Assembly: GCA_965198995.1 (NCBI GenBank)
Contig: CBDAQG010000002.1
Coordinates: 2,542,001-2,606,000, forward strand
Reading direction: 5' to 3'
Length of the DNA stretch: 64,000 nucleotides
Source of the DNA: CAXMMR01 sp965198995
GTDB taxonomy: Bacteria; Pseudomonadota; Alphaproteobacteria; Acetobacterales; Acetobacteraceae
Each line of letters starts with the position of its first letter. Positions within the stretch are counted from its first letter, which is position 1. Positions 1 through 9,019 of this stretch are shown here, one piece after another. Under the pieces are notes generated by a model that was not told where the DNA came from, did not search any database, and saw nothing but the letters and a program-made list of their open reading frames with translations. Position numbers and translations under genes: made by a program.

Positions 1-24
1 CGTCGGGCAATCAGCGATGGAGTA

Positions 25-199
25 GGCAAGGCGAGAGGCTCTGCCTCTCGACTCCGCTGGGGCGGCGCCCCCAGACCCGCTTCGCGAAGCCGTTCAATCA
101 TGCTTCCCGTCTCACGGGCCTCGCCGTGGAGTCATGCAGCAGGAATGGCTTCAAAGGCTCCGCCTTTGATGGGGTCGAGGGGCAAAGCCCTCGCCTGCC
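25..199. repeat. Modular intergenic repeat, family A (two blocks)
   Basis: Two blocks of the GC-rich repeat found throughout the window. Block 25-78 holds a hairpin CGAGAGGC-TCT-GCCTCTCG followed by GGGGC...GCCCC. Block 146-199 reads AAAGGCTCCGCCTTTGATGG then GAGGGGCAAAGCCCTCGCC. The second block is nearly the same as those at 11102-11160 and 22742-22800. It lies directly downstream of the minus-strand lipoprotein gene ending at 215, so it may serve as its 3' end. No gene could be supported in 1-214. Confidence 0.7.
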
Positions 200-214
200 G
201 CCGCCACGTAGCCG

Positions 215-670
215 TTACTGCACGAAGACCCTCACCTCCTGCAGCCGCACCGCCGGATCCGCGCTCGCGGCAAGCTCGATCTGGCCGATGTCGACGCCGT
301 CGGCGGCGATCGCGTCGGCGACCTGTCGGCCGGCGGTGCTGGCCAGGCGCGCCGCCTGGACCTGATCATCGGCGCTGCCATGCGCCGGCACCACTGTCTG
401 GACGCGGAACAGGACGTCCGGCTTGCGCTGCCGCGCCGCATCGACGGCGACGCGCAGCGCGTCCTCGTAGTCCGGATCAGGCACGGTGTAGCGGATGGTG
501 ATCAGCGCCGGGACCGCCGGCACCGGCGGTCCGTTATCGGCGCGCATGGCGAACACGCCGTTCGGATTGCGGGTGAAGGTGCGCTGGGTGATCAGCGCGC
601 AGCCGGCTGCCGCGAGCAGCACCGGCAGCAGAGCGCCAAGAGAGGTGACGTCTCGCAAGGCGGCTCGCAT
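215..670 (-). CDS. Putative lipoprotein of unknown function
   Basis: A 151-residue protein with an N-terminal hydrophobic segment (about residues 10-24) ending LLAAAGC, a plausible lipobox, so it is probably a lipid-anchored envelope protein. The rest is soluble, with an ITIRY strand and an Ala-rich helical C-terminal half; I recognise no catalytic motif. It is transcribed away from the transketolase-like gene. The long antisense frames over it are GC-driven shadows. Function unknown. Confidence rests on the signal sequence and clean start, not on a family match. Confidence 0.6.
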   Translation of the reverse strand: MRAALRDVTSLGALLPVLLAAAGCALITQRTFTRNPNGVFAMRADNGPPVPAVPALITIRYTVPDPDYEDALRVAVDAARQRKPDVLFRVQTVVPAHGSADDQVQAARLASTAGRQVADAIAADGVDIGQIELAASADPAVRLQEVRVFVQ

Positions 671-791
671 GGACGGACGTGCTCCTGGACGGGACCGCCA
701 ACAGGGTCGCAGGCGCCGCAGGAAGGGGCAAGCGGTTGCCGATCCGGGAGGAGGCGTCTAAGCCTGCCCGACCGGGGTTGGTCGCCAAGAC

Positions 792-2687
792 GTGGGCGGC
801 GTGGCCGCTCCCTCTGGAGGCGAGATCATCAGTCAGCGGACCGACCCGACCGGCGACACGCAGGCTTCGGTGACCCGCTCGACACGGCCGCCCGACCTTG
901 CCGCCATGGCCGAACGGCTGGCCGCACGCTCCGGCCACGGTCGCTTCTCCTGCGGCATGTCGGTTTGCCTGTCTGTGCTGTGCAGCCAGTTTCTGCGGTT
1001 TGACGCCGCCGACGCGGACTGGGCTGACCGGGACCGGCTCGTGCTGTCCGCACCGGAAGGCACGGAGCTGGTCGAGGCGATGCTGGTGCTGACGGGCCAG
1101 CGCGACGAGAGCGGGTTGACGCTGGACCAGCAACCCGAGTTGCTGCCACCGGTGGCAGGCGGCACGGCGCAGGGCGTCGCGCTCGGCGCTGGGATCGCGC
1201 TTGGCGAGCGCCTGCTGGCACGCCGGTTCGGCCGCTCGCTGGTGGATCATCGCGCCTGGGTGCTGTGCCGCGCCAGCGAGCTCGGCTCGGGCCTCGCGCT
1301 TGAGGCAGCGGCGCTGGCGGGTCGTCAGCGGCTGGACAAGCTGGTCGTGCTTGCCGATGCCGCGTCGGACGGGCCGGCCGCAGACGAGGACGAGGAGGCG
1401 GTGCGTTGCCTGCCGGCGCTCGGCTGGGCGGTGCGCAGCGTTGATGGGCAGGATAGCCAAGCGGTCGCCGCGGCGCTGAGCTGGGCGGTGCGTGGCCGCA
1501 AGCCGACGCTGATCGTCTGCCGAACCGGCAAGCCGAGTTCCGACGGCGGCACCGCGGCGGCACCGCGCGCTGGCGGCGGCCACGCCGCGTTGGCCGATGC
1601 GGCCTGGGATGCGACCGGCCACCGGGGAGCGGCGACGCGGCGGGCCTGGCTGAAGCGCCTGACCCGCCATCCGCAGCGCCTGGAGTATGAGCGCGCCTTG
1701 GCCGGTCGGCTGCCGGACGACTGGGCGGCGATGGCGGCCAAGTTACGGCTCGAGATTGCGCGCGATTTCGGTGCGGCCGGAGCCGAGCGCTGCGGCGAGG
1801 CGCTGCTGGCCCAGCTCAGCGCGGGTCTGGTAGAGTTTGCCTGTTGCGGCACGACGCGGCCGCAGCAGGACGATGCGACGGCGCCGCGGCTGCATGGCTT
1901 TGGGCCGCCGCACCGACAGGTCGGCTGCGGCGCCCGCGAGCGCGGCATGGCGTTTCTCGTCGCCGGCATGGCGCTGCATGGCGGCTCGCTGGCCTGCGGC
2001 GTGGCGACGCTGGCCGCCGCCGATGCGGTGCGCCCGGCGCTGCGCGCGATCGCCCGGTGCGGCCGGCGGGCGCTGCAGGTGATGATCGAGGAGGCGAGCC
2101 ACGCCGGCACCCGCGGCGGCATCGAGCAGCTCGCCGCGCTGCGGGCGATCCCGGGCATGCGGCTGATGCGGCCGGGCGACCCGGTGGAGCTTGCCGAGTG
2201 CTTCGAGCTGGCGCTGCGTTCACCGACCACACCGACCGCGCTGGTGCTGCCGGGCCGGGCGATGGCGGTGCTGCGCGCCGATGGCGGGGAGAGTCTGGCG
2301 GCTCGCGGCGGCTACGTGTTCGCCGAGGCGGACGGGGTGGCGGCAGGCGGCGATCGGCATGCGACGCTGCTCGCCACCGGCAGCGAGCTGCGGCTGGCGC
2401 TACGATTGCGGCAGGCGCTGGCCCGGCTCGGCAAGCTGGTCGCCGTCGTGTCCCTGCCCTGCTGGTCGCTGTTCGCTCAACAGAGCCGACGCTATCGCGA
2501 CGCCGTGCTGGGCAGCGCGCCGCGCTTCGGCCTGGAGGCGTCGAGCGGGTTCGGCTGGGAGCGCTGGCTGGGGGCGGACGGCCACTTTGTCGGCGCCTGG
2601 ACACCGGGTGGCGGCGACGACGAACGTCACGTCAATGCCATTGCGCAGCAACTGGCGCAGCGGCTGGACGGCGCGGCGCGGCGGTAA
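792..2687 (+). CDS. Degenerate transketolase homologue (probably not a functional transketolase)
   Basis: It aligns along its whole length with transketolase and sits directly before gap and pgk, a usual alphaproteobacterial place for tkt. Landmarks remain: SGH near residue 49, FLRFDAADADWADRDRLVLS at about 67-86, HRAWVL near 153, GMALHGGS near 392 and the Glu of GARERGM (about 383), which matches the catalytic Glu411 of E. coli TktA. The thiamine diphosphate and Mg site is missing: the GDG motif is replaced by CRASELGSG (about 159-167), the following Asn is absent, and the His residues of AGHGS and PGH are gone. The frame is open for 631 codons, so it is not an ordinary pseudogene. The start is uncertain: ATG at 792, GTG near 867 or ATG at 906 are possible. 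A regulatory or structural role is only a guess. Confidence 0.65.
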   Translation: MGGVAAPSGGEIISQRTDPTGDTQASVTRSTRPPDLAAMAERLAARSGHGRFSCGMSVCLSVLCSQFLRFDAADADWADRDRLVLSAPEGTELVEAMLVLTGQRDESGLTLDQQPELLPPVAGGTAQGVALGAGIALGERLLARRFGRSLVDHRAWVLCRASELGSGLALEAAALAGRQRLDKLVVLADAASDGPAADEDEEAVRCLPALGWAVRSVDGQDSQAVAAALSWAVRGRKPTLIVCRTGKPSSDGGTAAAPRAGGGHAALADAAWDATGHRGAATRRAWLKRLTRHPQRLEYERALAGRLPDDWAAMAAKLRLEIARDFGAAGAERCGEALLAQLSAGLVEFACCGTTRPQQDDATAPRLHGFGPPHRQVGCGARERGMAFLVAGMALHGGSLACGVATLAAADAVRPALRAIARCGRRALQVMIEEASHAGTRGGIEQLAALRAIPGMRLMRPGDPVELAECFELALRSPTTPTALVLPGRAMAVLRADGGESLAARGGYVFAEADGVAAGGDRHATLLATGSELRLALRLRQALARLGKLVAVVSLPCWSLFAQQSRRYRDAVLGSAPRFGLEASSGFGWERWLGADGHFVGAWTPGGGDDERHVNAIAQQLAQRLDGAARR

Positions 2688-2779
2688 GGCTGCGTCCGGC
2701 GTCGGGCCGGCATGGGCTTCTGGAAGAACCGGACGGCAGGCTGTAGAACCGTGGCGACAGGTTTGTGGGAGAGGTCGGC

Positions 2780-3796
2780 ATGGCGGTGAAGGTCGCAATC
2801 AACGGCTTCGGCCGCATCGGCCGACTGGTGCTGCGCGCCATCGTGCAGAGCGGGCGCACCGACGTGGAGGCGGTGGCGATCAACGATCTGGGCTCGGTCG
2901 AGGCCAATGCGCACCTGTTCCGCTATGACAGCGTGCACGGCCGCTTCCCCGGCGAGGTCGTGGTTGACGGCAGCAGCATCACCATACGCATGGCCGGCCG
3001 CACCTACGGCCCGATCCGCGTCTCGGCCGAGCGCGAGCCGTCGCAGGTGCCCTATGAGGGGGTTGACGTGGCGATGGAGTGCACCGGGCTGTTCACCAGC
3101 AAGGAAAGCGCCTCGCGGCTGATCGCCGCCGGCGCCCGCAAGGTGCTGATCTCCGCGCCAGCCGACGGGGTGGATGCGACGGTGGTGTTCGGGGTGAACG
3201 AGCAGGTGATCACGCCCGAGATGACAGTGATCTCCAACGCCTCCTGCACCACCAACTGCCTGGCGCCGATGGCCCGGGTGCTGGAGGACAGCGTCGGCAT
3301 CGAGCGTGGCTACATGGTGACGATCCACAGCTACACCGGCGACCAGCGCACGGTGGACACGCTGCACAAGGACCTGCACCGCGCCCGTGCCGCCGGGCTG
3401 TCGATGATCCCGACCTCGACCGGAGCGGCGCGCGCCGTCGGCCTGGTGATGCCGGAGCTGAAGGGCAAGCTGGACGGCACCTCGGTGCGGGTGCCGACGC
3501 CGAACGTCTCGATGGTGTCGCTCGACATCAACCCGCGCCGGCCGGCTAGCGTCGAGGCGGTCAACGCCGCCTTCAAGACGGCCGCCTCAGGACGAATGCG
3601 GGCGATCTTGGACTACAACACCGAGAAGCTGGTCAGCACCGACTTCACCGGCGTCGCCTACTCCTGCACGTTCGATGCGACGCAGACGGCCTCGGTGGAC
3701 GGCGGCCGGATGATCCGGGTGGTCGGCTGGTATGACAACGAGTGGGGCTTCTCGAGCCGGATGGCCGACACGGCGGCGTTGTTCGGCAGTCTGTAG
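2780..3796 (+). CDS. gap: Glyceraldehyde-3-phosphate dehydrogenase
   Basis: Catalyses oxidation and phosphorylation of glyceraldehyde-3-phosphate to 1,3-bisphosphoglycerate with NAD(P), in cytoplasmic glycolysis and gluconeogenesis. The 338-residue protein begins with the Rossmann motif INGFGRIGR (7-15), has the catalytic Cys156 in SNASCTTNC and His183 in TIHSYTGDQ, and ends with WYDNEWGFSSRM. Full length for the family. The ATG at 2780 is chosen because it begins the conserved MAVKVAINGFG and follows GGGAGAGG; a GTG at 2765 would add five residues. It follows the transketolase-like gene by 92 bases and precedes pgk, separated by a repeat array. Confidence 0.97.
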   Translation: MAVKVAINGFGRIGRLVLRAIVQSGRTDVEAVAINDLGSVEANAHLFRYDSVHGRFPGEVVVDGSSITIRMAGRTYGPIRVSAEREPSQVPYEGVDVAMECTGLFTSKESASRLIAAGARKVLISAPADGVDATVVFGVNEQVITPEMTVISNASCTTNCLAPMARVLEDSVGIERGYMVTIHSYTGDQRTVDTLHKDLHRARAAGLSMIPTSTGAARAVGLVMPELKGKLDGTSVRVPTPNVSMVSLDINPRRPASVEAVNAAFKTAASGRMRAILDYNTEKLVSTDFTGVAYSCTFDATQTASVDGGRMIRVVGWYDNEWGFSSRMADTAALFGSL

Positions 3797-3798
3797 GA

Positions 3799-4010
3799 AG
3801 CACGGCAAGGGGCTTTGCCTTGACCCCACCAAAAAGCCAGCGGCCTATGGAAATCGATTAGCCGATGGGGTCTGGGGCCGCGGGCCCCGTCGTGCGAAAG
3901 CACGCTCGCGCGTGACGGCTCCGCGTCGTGCGAATGCACGCTAACGCTTGACGGGTCCCCGTCGTGTGAAGGCACGCTAGCGCGTGACGCCAGAGCCCTG
4001 CCTTCCTTGG
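3799..4010. repeat. Family A repeat with three tandem 36-bp hairpin units
   Basis: The gap-pgk spacer is built of repeat modules. Three tandem units begin at 3889, 3925 and 3961, period 36 bp. Each reads GTCGTGCGAAAGCACG or a close variant, then GCTxxCGCGTGACGG. Each can fold in two exclusive ways: a small hairpin CGTGC-GAAA-GCACG, or an outer pairing of GTCGTGCG with CGCGTGAC. Single copies occur at 26863 and 54683. The block ends in CCTTCCTTGGAGA, which supplies the ribosome binding site of pgk. Confidence 0.75.
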
Positions 4011-4018
4011 AGAACGCT

Positions 4019-5236
4019 ATGCCCAGCTTCCGCACCCTCGACGACCTGGACGTGCAGGGCAAGCGCGTGCTGCTGCGCGCCGACCTCAACGTGCCCGTCC
4101 GCGACGGCCGGATCAGCGACGCGACTCGCATCGAACGGCTCGCGCCGACCATACGCGAGCTCGCCCAGAAGGGTGCTCGGGTCATCGTCGTCAGCCATTT
4201 CGACCGTCCAAAGGGCAAGCGGGTCGACACGATGTCGCTGGCGCCGCTTGCCACCGCGCTGCGTGACGTGCTCGACCGTGACGTCTACTTCGCCGATGAT
4301 TGCATCGGCCCGGAGGCGCAGCTCGCCGTCGGCCGGATGCGGGACGGCGACGTGCTGGTGCTGGAGAACACCCGCTTCCATCCCGGCGAGGAGGAGAACG
4401 ATCCGCGGATGGCAGCGGCGCTGGCCGCGCTGGCCGACATCTACGTCAACGACGCGTTCTCCGCCGCCCATCGCGCGCATGCCAGCACCGAGGGGGTGGC
4501 CCGGCTGCTGCCGTCGCATGCCGGGCGGTTGATGCAGGCCGAGCTAGAGGCGCTGACGGCGGCGCTGGACAACCCGGACCGGCCGGTGGGCGCCATCGTC
4601 GGCGGCGCCAAGGTGTCCACCAAGCTCGAGTTGCTCGGCAACCTGGTCGGGCGGGTGGATGTGCTGGTGATCGGCGGGGCGATGGCCAACACGTTTCTGG
4701 CCGCCCAGGGGGTGCCGGTCGGGCGCTCGCTGCAGGAGGCGGAGATGCATGCGACAGCTTTGGCGATCCTCGACCGGGCGCGTGAGGTGGGCTGCGAGGT
4801 GGTGCTGCCCGTCGATGCGGTGACGGCGACTGAATTCCGCGCCAACCCGCCGACGCAGGTAGTCGGGATCGGAGAGGTACCGGCCGACGCCATGATCCTC
4901 GACGTCGGTCCACGGACGGTCGCGGCGCTGGTGGCGCGGCTTGCCGGGCTGCGCACGCTGGTTTGGAACGGGCCGCTGGGCGCCTTCGAGACGCCGCCGT
5001 TTGACCAGGCGACGACCGCGCTGGCCCGGGCGGTGGCGGCGGCGACCACTGCCGGGCGGTTACGCTCGGTCGCCGGCGGCGGTGACACGGTGGCAGCGCT
5101 CAAGCATGCCGGCGTGCTGGAGGAGATGAGCTACGTCTCGACCGCCGGAGGCGCGTTCCTGGAGTGGCTCGAGGGCAAGATCCTGCCGGGGATCCTGGCG
5201 CTCGACGCGTTGGAGGGCGTGGTCCTGCCGGGCTGA
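4019..5236 (+). CDS. pgk: Phosphoglycerate kinase
   Basis: Transfers phosphate between 1,3-bisphosphoglycerate and ADP in the cytoplasm, the step after Gap. The 405-residue protein has the substrate-binding VLLRADLNVPV near the start, HFDRPKGK, the hinge region GGAKVSTK, and the nucleotide-binding C-terminal VAGGGDTVAAL and STAGGAFLEWLEG. Length is normal. The ATG at 4019 is preferred: GGAGA lies five bases upstream and it starts MPSFRTLDDL; an upstream in-frame TTG at 4007 falls inside the repeat. Cotranscription with gap is likely despite the 222-bp repeat spacer. Confidence 0.97.
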   Translation: MPSFRTLDDLDVQGKRVLLRADLNVPVRDGRISDATRIERLAPTIRELAQKGARVIVVSHFDRPKGKRVDTMSLAPLATALRDVLDRDVYFADDCIGPEAQLAVGRMRDGDVLVLENTRFHPGEEENDPRMAAALAALADIYVNDAFSAAHRAHASTEGVARLLPSHAGRLMQAELEALTAALDNPDRPVGAIVGGAKVSTKLELLGNLVGRVDVLVIGGAMANTFLAAQGVPVGRSLQEAEMHATALAILDRAREVGCEVVLPVDAVTATEFRANPPTQVVGIGEVPADAMILDVGPRTVAALVARLAGLRTLVWNGPLGAFETPPFDQATTALARAVAAATTAGRLRSVAGGGDTVAALKHAGVLEEMSYVSTAGGAFLEWLEGKILPGILALDALEGVVLPG

Positions 5237-5238
5237 AG

Positions 5239-5348
5239 CAAGGAAGGCCAGCAGCTTTGCCCTGAACCGCCTCAAAGGCGGAGTGATGCGGGTCTTGGGG
5301 GCGCAGCCCCTCGGCGAGGTCCAGGAGCAGAGCTCCTGGCCTTTTTTT
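5239..5348. repeat. Family A repeat downstream of pgk
   Basis: Starts AGGAAGGCCAGCAGCTTTGCC just after the pgk stop and contains CCTCAAAGGCGG and GGGGGCGCAGCCCC modules. Its right end forms the strong terminator at 5319-5348. Confidence 0.65.
5319..5348 (+). terminator. Intrinsic terminator after pgk
   Basis: A perfect 8-bp GC-rich stem CCAGGAGC-AGA-GCTCCTGG followed by CCTTTTTTT. It is the clearest rho-independent terminator in the window and is built from the 3' module of the family A repeat, showing that at least one copy can end transcription. Confidence 0.85.
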
Positions 5349-5416
5349 AGCGAAGCCGCGGAACTTTACCGCTTTGCTGGTTGATCGGGCGTCGCCCGGG
5401 CGGCACAGTGCCGCCG

Positions 5417-5965
5417 ATGCCGGAATTTATTCGCGAGACGCCGCCGGGTGACACGCGCGAGCGGCTGGTTTGTGCCAGTTGCCACTTTGTCGCCTACGAC
5501 AACCCGAAGATCGTCGTCGGCGCCGTCGTGGCGCATGGCGGACAGGTGCTGCTGTGCCGTCGCGCGATCGAGCCGCGGGCGGGGTTCTGGACGTTGCCGG
5601 CAGGCTACCTCGAGCATGAGGAGACGCCCGAGGAGGGCGCCTGCCGCGAGGCTTTCGAGGAGGCGAATGCGCGGATCGGGCTTGATGGGCTGCTGGCGGT
5701 CTACAGCGTCGCGCGCATCGGCCAGGTGCAGTTGATCTACCGAGCGCGGTTTGACGGCGCGCCGCAGTTTGAAGCGGGCGAAGAGAGCCTCGAGACGCGG
5801 CTGTTCGCCTGGGACGAAATACCCTGGACCGAACTCGCCTTTCCGACCGTCGCCTGGGCGCTGCGCGCCTGGCGCGCCTGTCCCGACCTGCCGCTTGGTG
5901 CGCCGGCAGGCAACGAGCAGACCGACCCGCGTGGCACCGCGCGGTTACCGGAGGTGGTCACATGA
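5417..5965 (+). CDS. Nudix hydrolase
   Basis: Hydrolyses a nucleoside diphosphate linked to another moiety; the substrate is not predictable. A complete Nudix box is visible: GYLEHEETPEEGACREAFEEA fits GX5EX7REUXEEXGU in spacing, with Ala-Asn in place of the usual final Gly. The N-terminus has one CxxC (CASC) followed by YDNPKIVVGAVV, as in NudC-like zinc-ribbon Nudix proteins, but the second Cys pair is absent. The start is placed at ATG 5417 (MPEFIRETPPGD), the conserved beginning; an upstream frame from 5381 is possible. Its stop overlaps the next gene by ATGA. Confidence 0.9.
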   Translation: MPEFIRETPPGDTRERLVCASCHFVAYDNPKIVVGAVVAHGGQVLLCRRAIEPRAGFWTLPAGYLEHEETPEEGACREAFEEANARIGLDGLLAVYSVARIGQVQLIYRARFDGAPQFEAGEESLETRLFAWDEIPWTELAFPTVAWALRAWRACPDLPLGAPAGNEQTDPRGTARLPEVVT

Positions 5966-6333
5966 CGCATCCACGCGCGCTACGCAGCCTTTTCGCCCTG
6001 CCGTTGCTGGTTCTGGCCGCAGCGGCGCCAACCGCGTCAGGCGACACCGGGATCAGCCTTGCGCCGGTGGAGCTGGCCAGTGCGACCCGTCTCGTGCCCG
6101 AGCCGGACACGTCTTTGCTGGCCGGCGGCGTGCTGCAGCCGGCGCCCGTGCCCGACGCCCAGACGGCGCTGCCAACGACGCTCGCTGATGGCGGCACGCA
6201 GCTGACTCCGCGGGTCTATAGCCAGCATGAGCAATTCGGCGGCGATGGCTTCTCGAACGGGTCGTCGGTGCAGGCCGAGCAGCAGCGGCAACGGCCGGCG
6301 CTTGGGCTCGGGATCGCGGTGCCGGTTAATTGA
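5962..6333 (+). CDS. Small exported protein of unknown function
   Basis: A 123-residue protein with a clear signal peptide: positive MTHPRALR, hydrophobic LFALPLLVLAAAAP, and likely cleavage after TASG. The mature part is Pro, Ala and Gln rich with no recognisable domain and is probably disordered, ending GLGIAVPVN. It overlaps the Nudix gene by ATGA, which indicates translational coupling. Function unknown. Confidence 0.6.
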   Translation: MTHPRALRSLFALPLLVLAAAAPTASGDTGISLAPVELASATRLVPEPDTSLLAGGVLQPAPVPDAQTALPTTLADGGTQLTPRVYSQHEQFGGDGFSNGSSVQAEQQRQRPALGLGIAVPVN

Positions 6334-6340
6334 GGAAGAC

Positions 6341-6370
6341 GTCCTTTTTTGAAACGGACCAAAGAGCTTT
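6341..6370. terminator. Family B hairpin repeat between convergent genes
   Basis: GTCCTTTTTTGAAACGGACC followed by AAAGAGCTTT. It resembles the hairpins at 18185, 52501, 63352 and 63599: a short GC stem, T-rich and A-rich inner arms, then an A-rich tail. It lies between two convergent genes, so a bidirectional terminator is likely. Confidence 0.6.
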
Positions 6371-6427
6371 CGCCCGTTGGGTCATCGACAAACGAGCGAC
6401 GTTTTTCTGCAGAAGACGCGGGCCTTC

Positions 6428-6985
6428 TTAAACCTTGAGATGCTCCGCGATCGGCATGCCCAGCGCGTCAGGCACATCCCACAGCTCGCGCACGGCCCGG
6501 ACCTGGCGGAAGCCCAGCCGCAGGTAGGTCGGCAGAGCGCGCGGATGGTCGGCGGTGCAGGTGTTGACGGTCAGCGCCCGGGCGCCGGCGGCAAAGGCGG
6601 TGCCGACGGCGGCACTGAGCGCCGGGCCGCCTAAGCCGTAGCCGATCGCCTGCGGCATCAGCCCAAAGTAGCTGAGGTTGGTCGCCGCCGGGCTGCGTGC
6701 GTCGAGCTCGTAGAAGCCGACCGGCAGGTCGTCGCGGTAGAGCACGTGGATGCCGACCCGCGGGTCGCGCAGGATGGCGGCGAGCTGCACGTCCGGCACG
6801 GTGCGGCGCAGCCACCAGAGGTATTGCGCGCCAACCGTGTCGTAGAGGTGGCGATAGCTCGCCACACTCGGCCCGGCGAGGTGGCGCACCACCACGTCGT
6901 CAGGCAGGCGCTCCGGCGGGATGGTCGGGCCGCCATCCATGCGCAGGAAGGTCACGGTCACCGCAACGCGGGTGACGCTCGGCAT
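6428..6985 (-). CDS. GNAT-family N-acetyltransferase
   Basis: Likely transfers an acetyl group from acetyl-CoA to an unknown amine. The central part has the GNAT pattern: VGFYELDA (strand 4), then LSYFGLMPQAIGYGLGGPALSAAV, where QAIGYGLGG matches the Q/RxxGxG/A acetyl-CoA loop, and a C-terminal PTYLRLGFRQVRAVRELWDVPD. It is the last gene of the dnaG-rpoD unit. Two starts are possible: ATG 6985, used here, and TTG 7000 overlapping the rpoD stop as TTGA. Neither has a good Shine-Dalgarno site. Confidence 0.85.
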   Translation of the reverse strand: MPSVTRVAVTVTFLRMDGGPTIPPERLPDDVVVRHLAGPSVASYRHLYDTVGAQYLWWLRRTVPDVQLAAILRDPRVGIHVLYRDDLPVGFYELDARSPAATNLSYFGLMPQAIGYGLGGPALSAAVGTAFAAGARALTVNTCTADHPRALPTYLRLGFRQVRAVRELWDVPDALGMPIAEHLKV

Positions 6986-6996
6986 GGGGCGCGCGC

Positions 6997-8943
<1,947 letters not shown>

Positions 8944-9019
8944 CTTTTAGCGTACTCCATCAGTGCGCGCGCCGGCATCACGCTCGGGACGCGCGCAAGA
9001 AACTGTCTCTATATATAGG

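Noticed and set aside
1..24. Possible C-terminal codons of a gene before the window.
   Set aside because: A TAG follows in one frame at 23-25, but eight codons give no basis for a call.
792..2687. Calling the transketolase homologue a pseudogene.
   Set aside because: It is a single open frame of over 600 codons with retained scaffold motifs; loss of the cofactor motif is selective, so altered function is as likely as decay.
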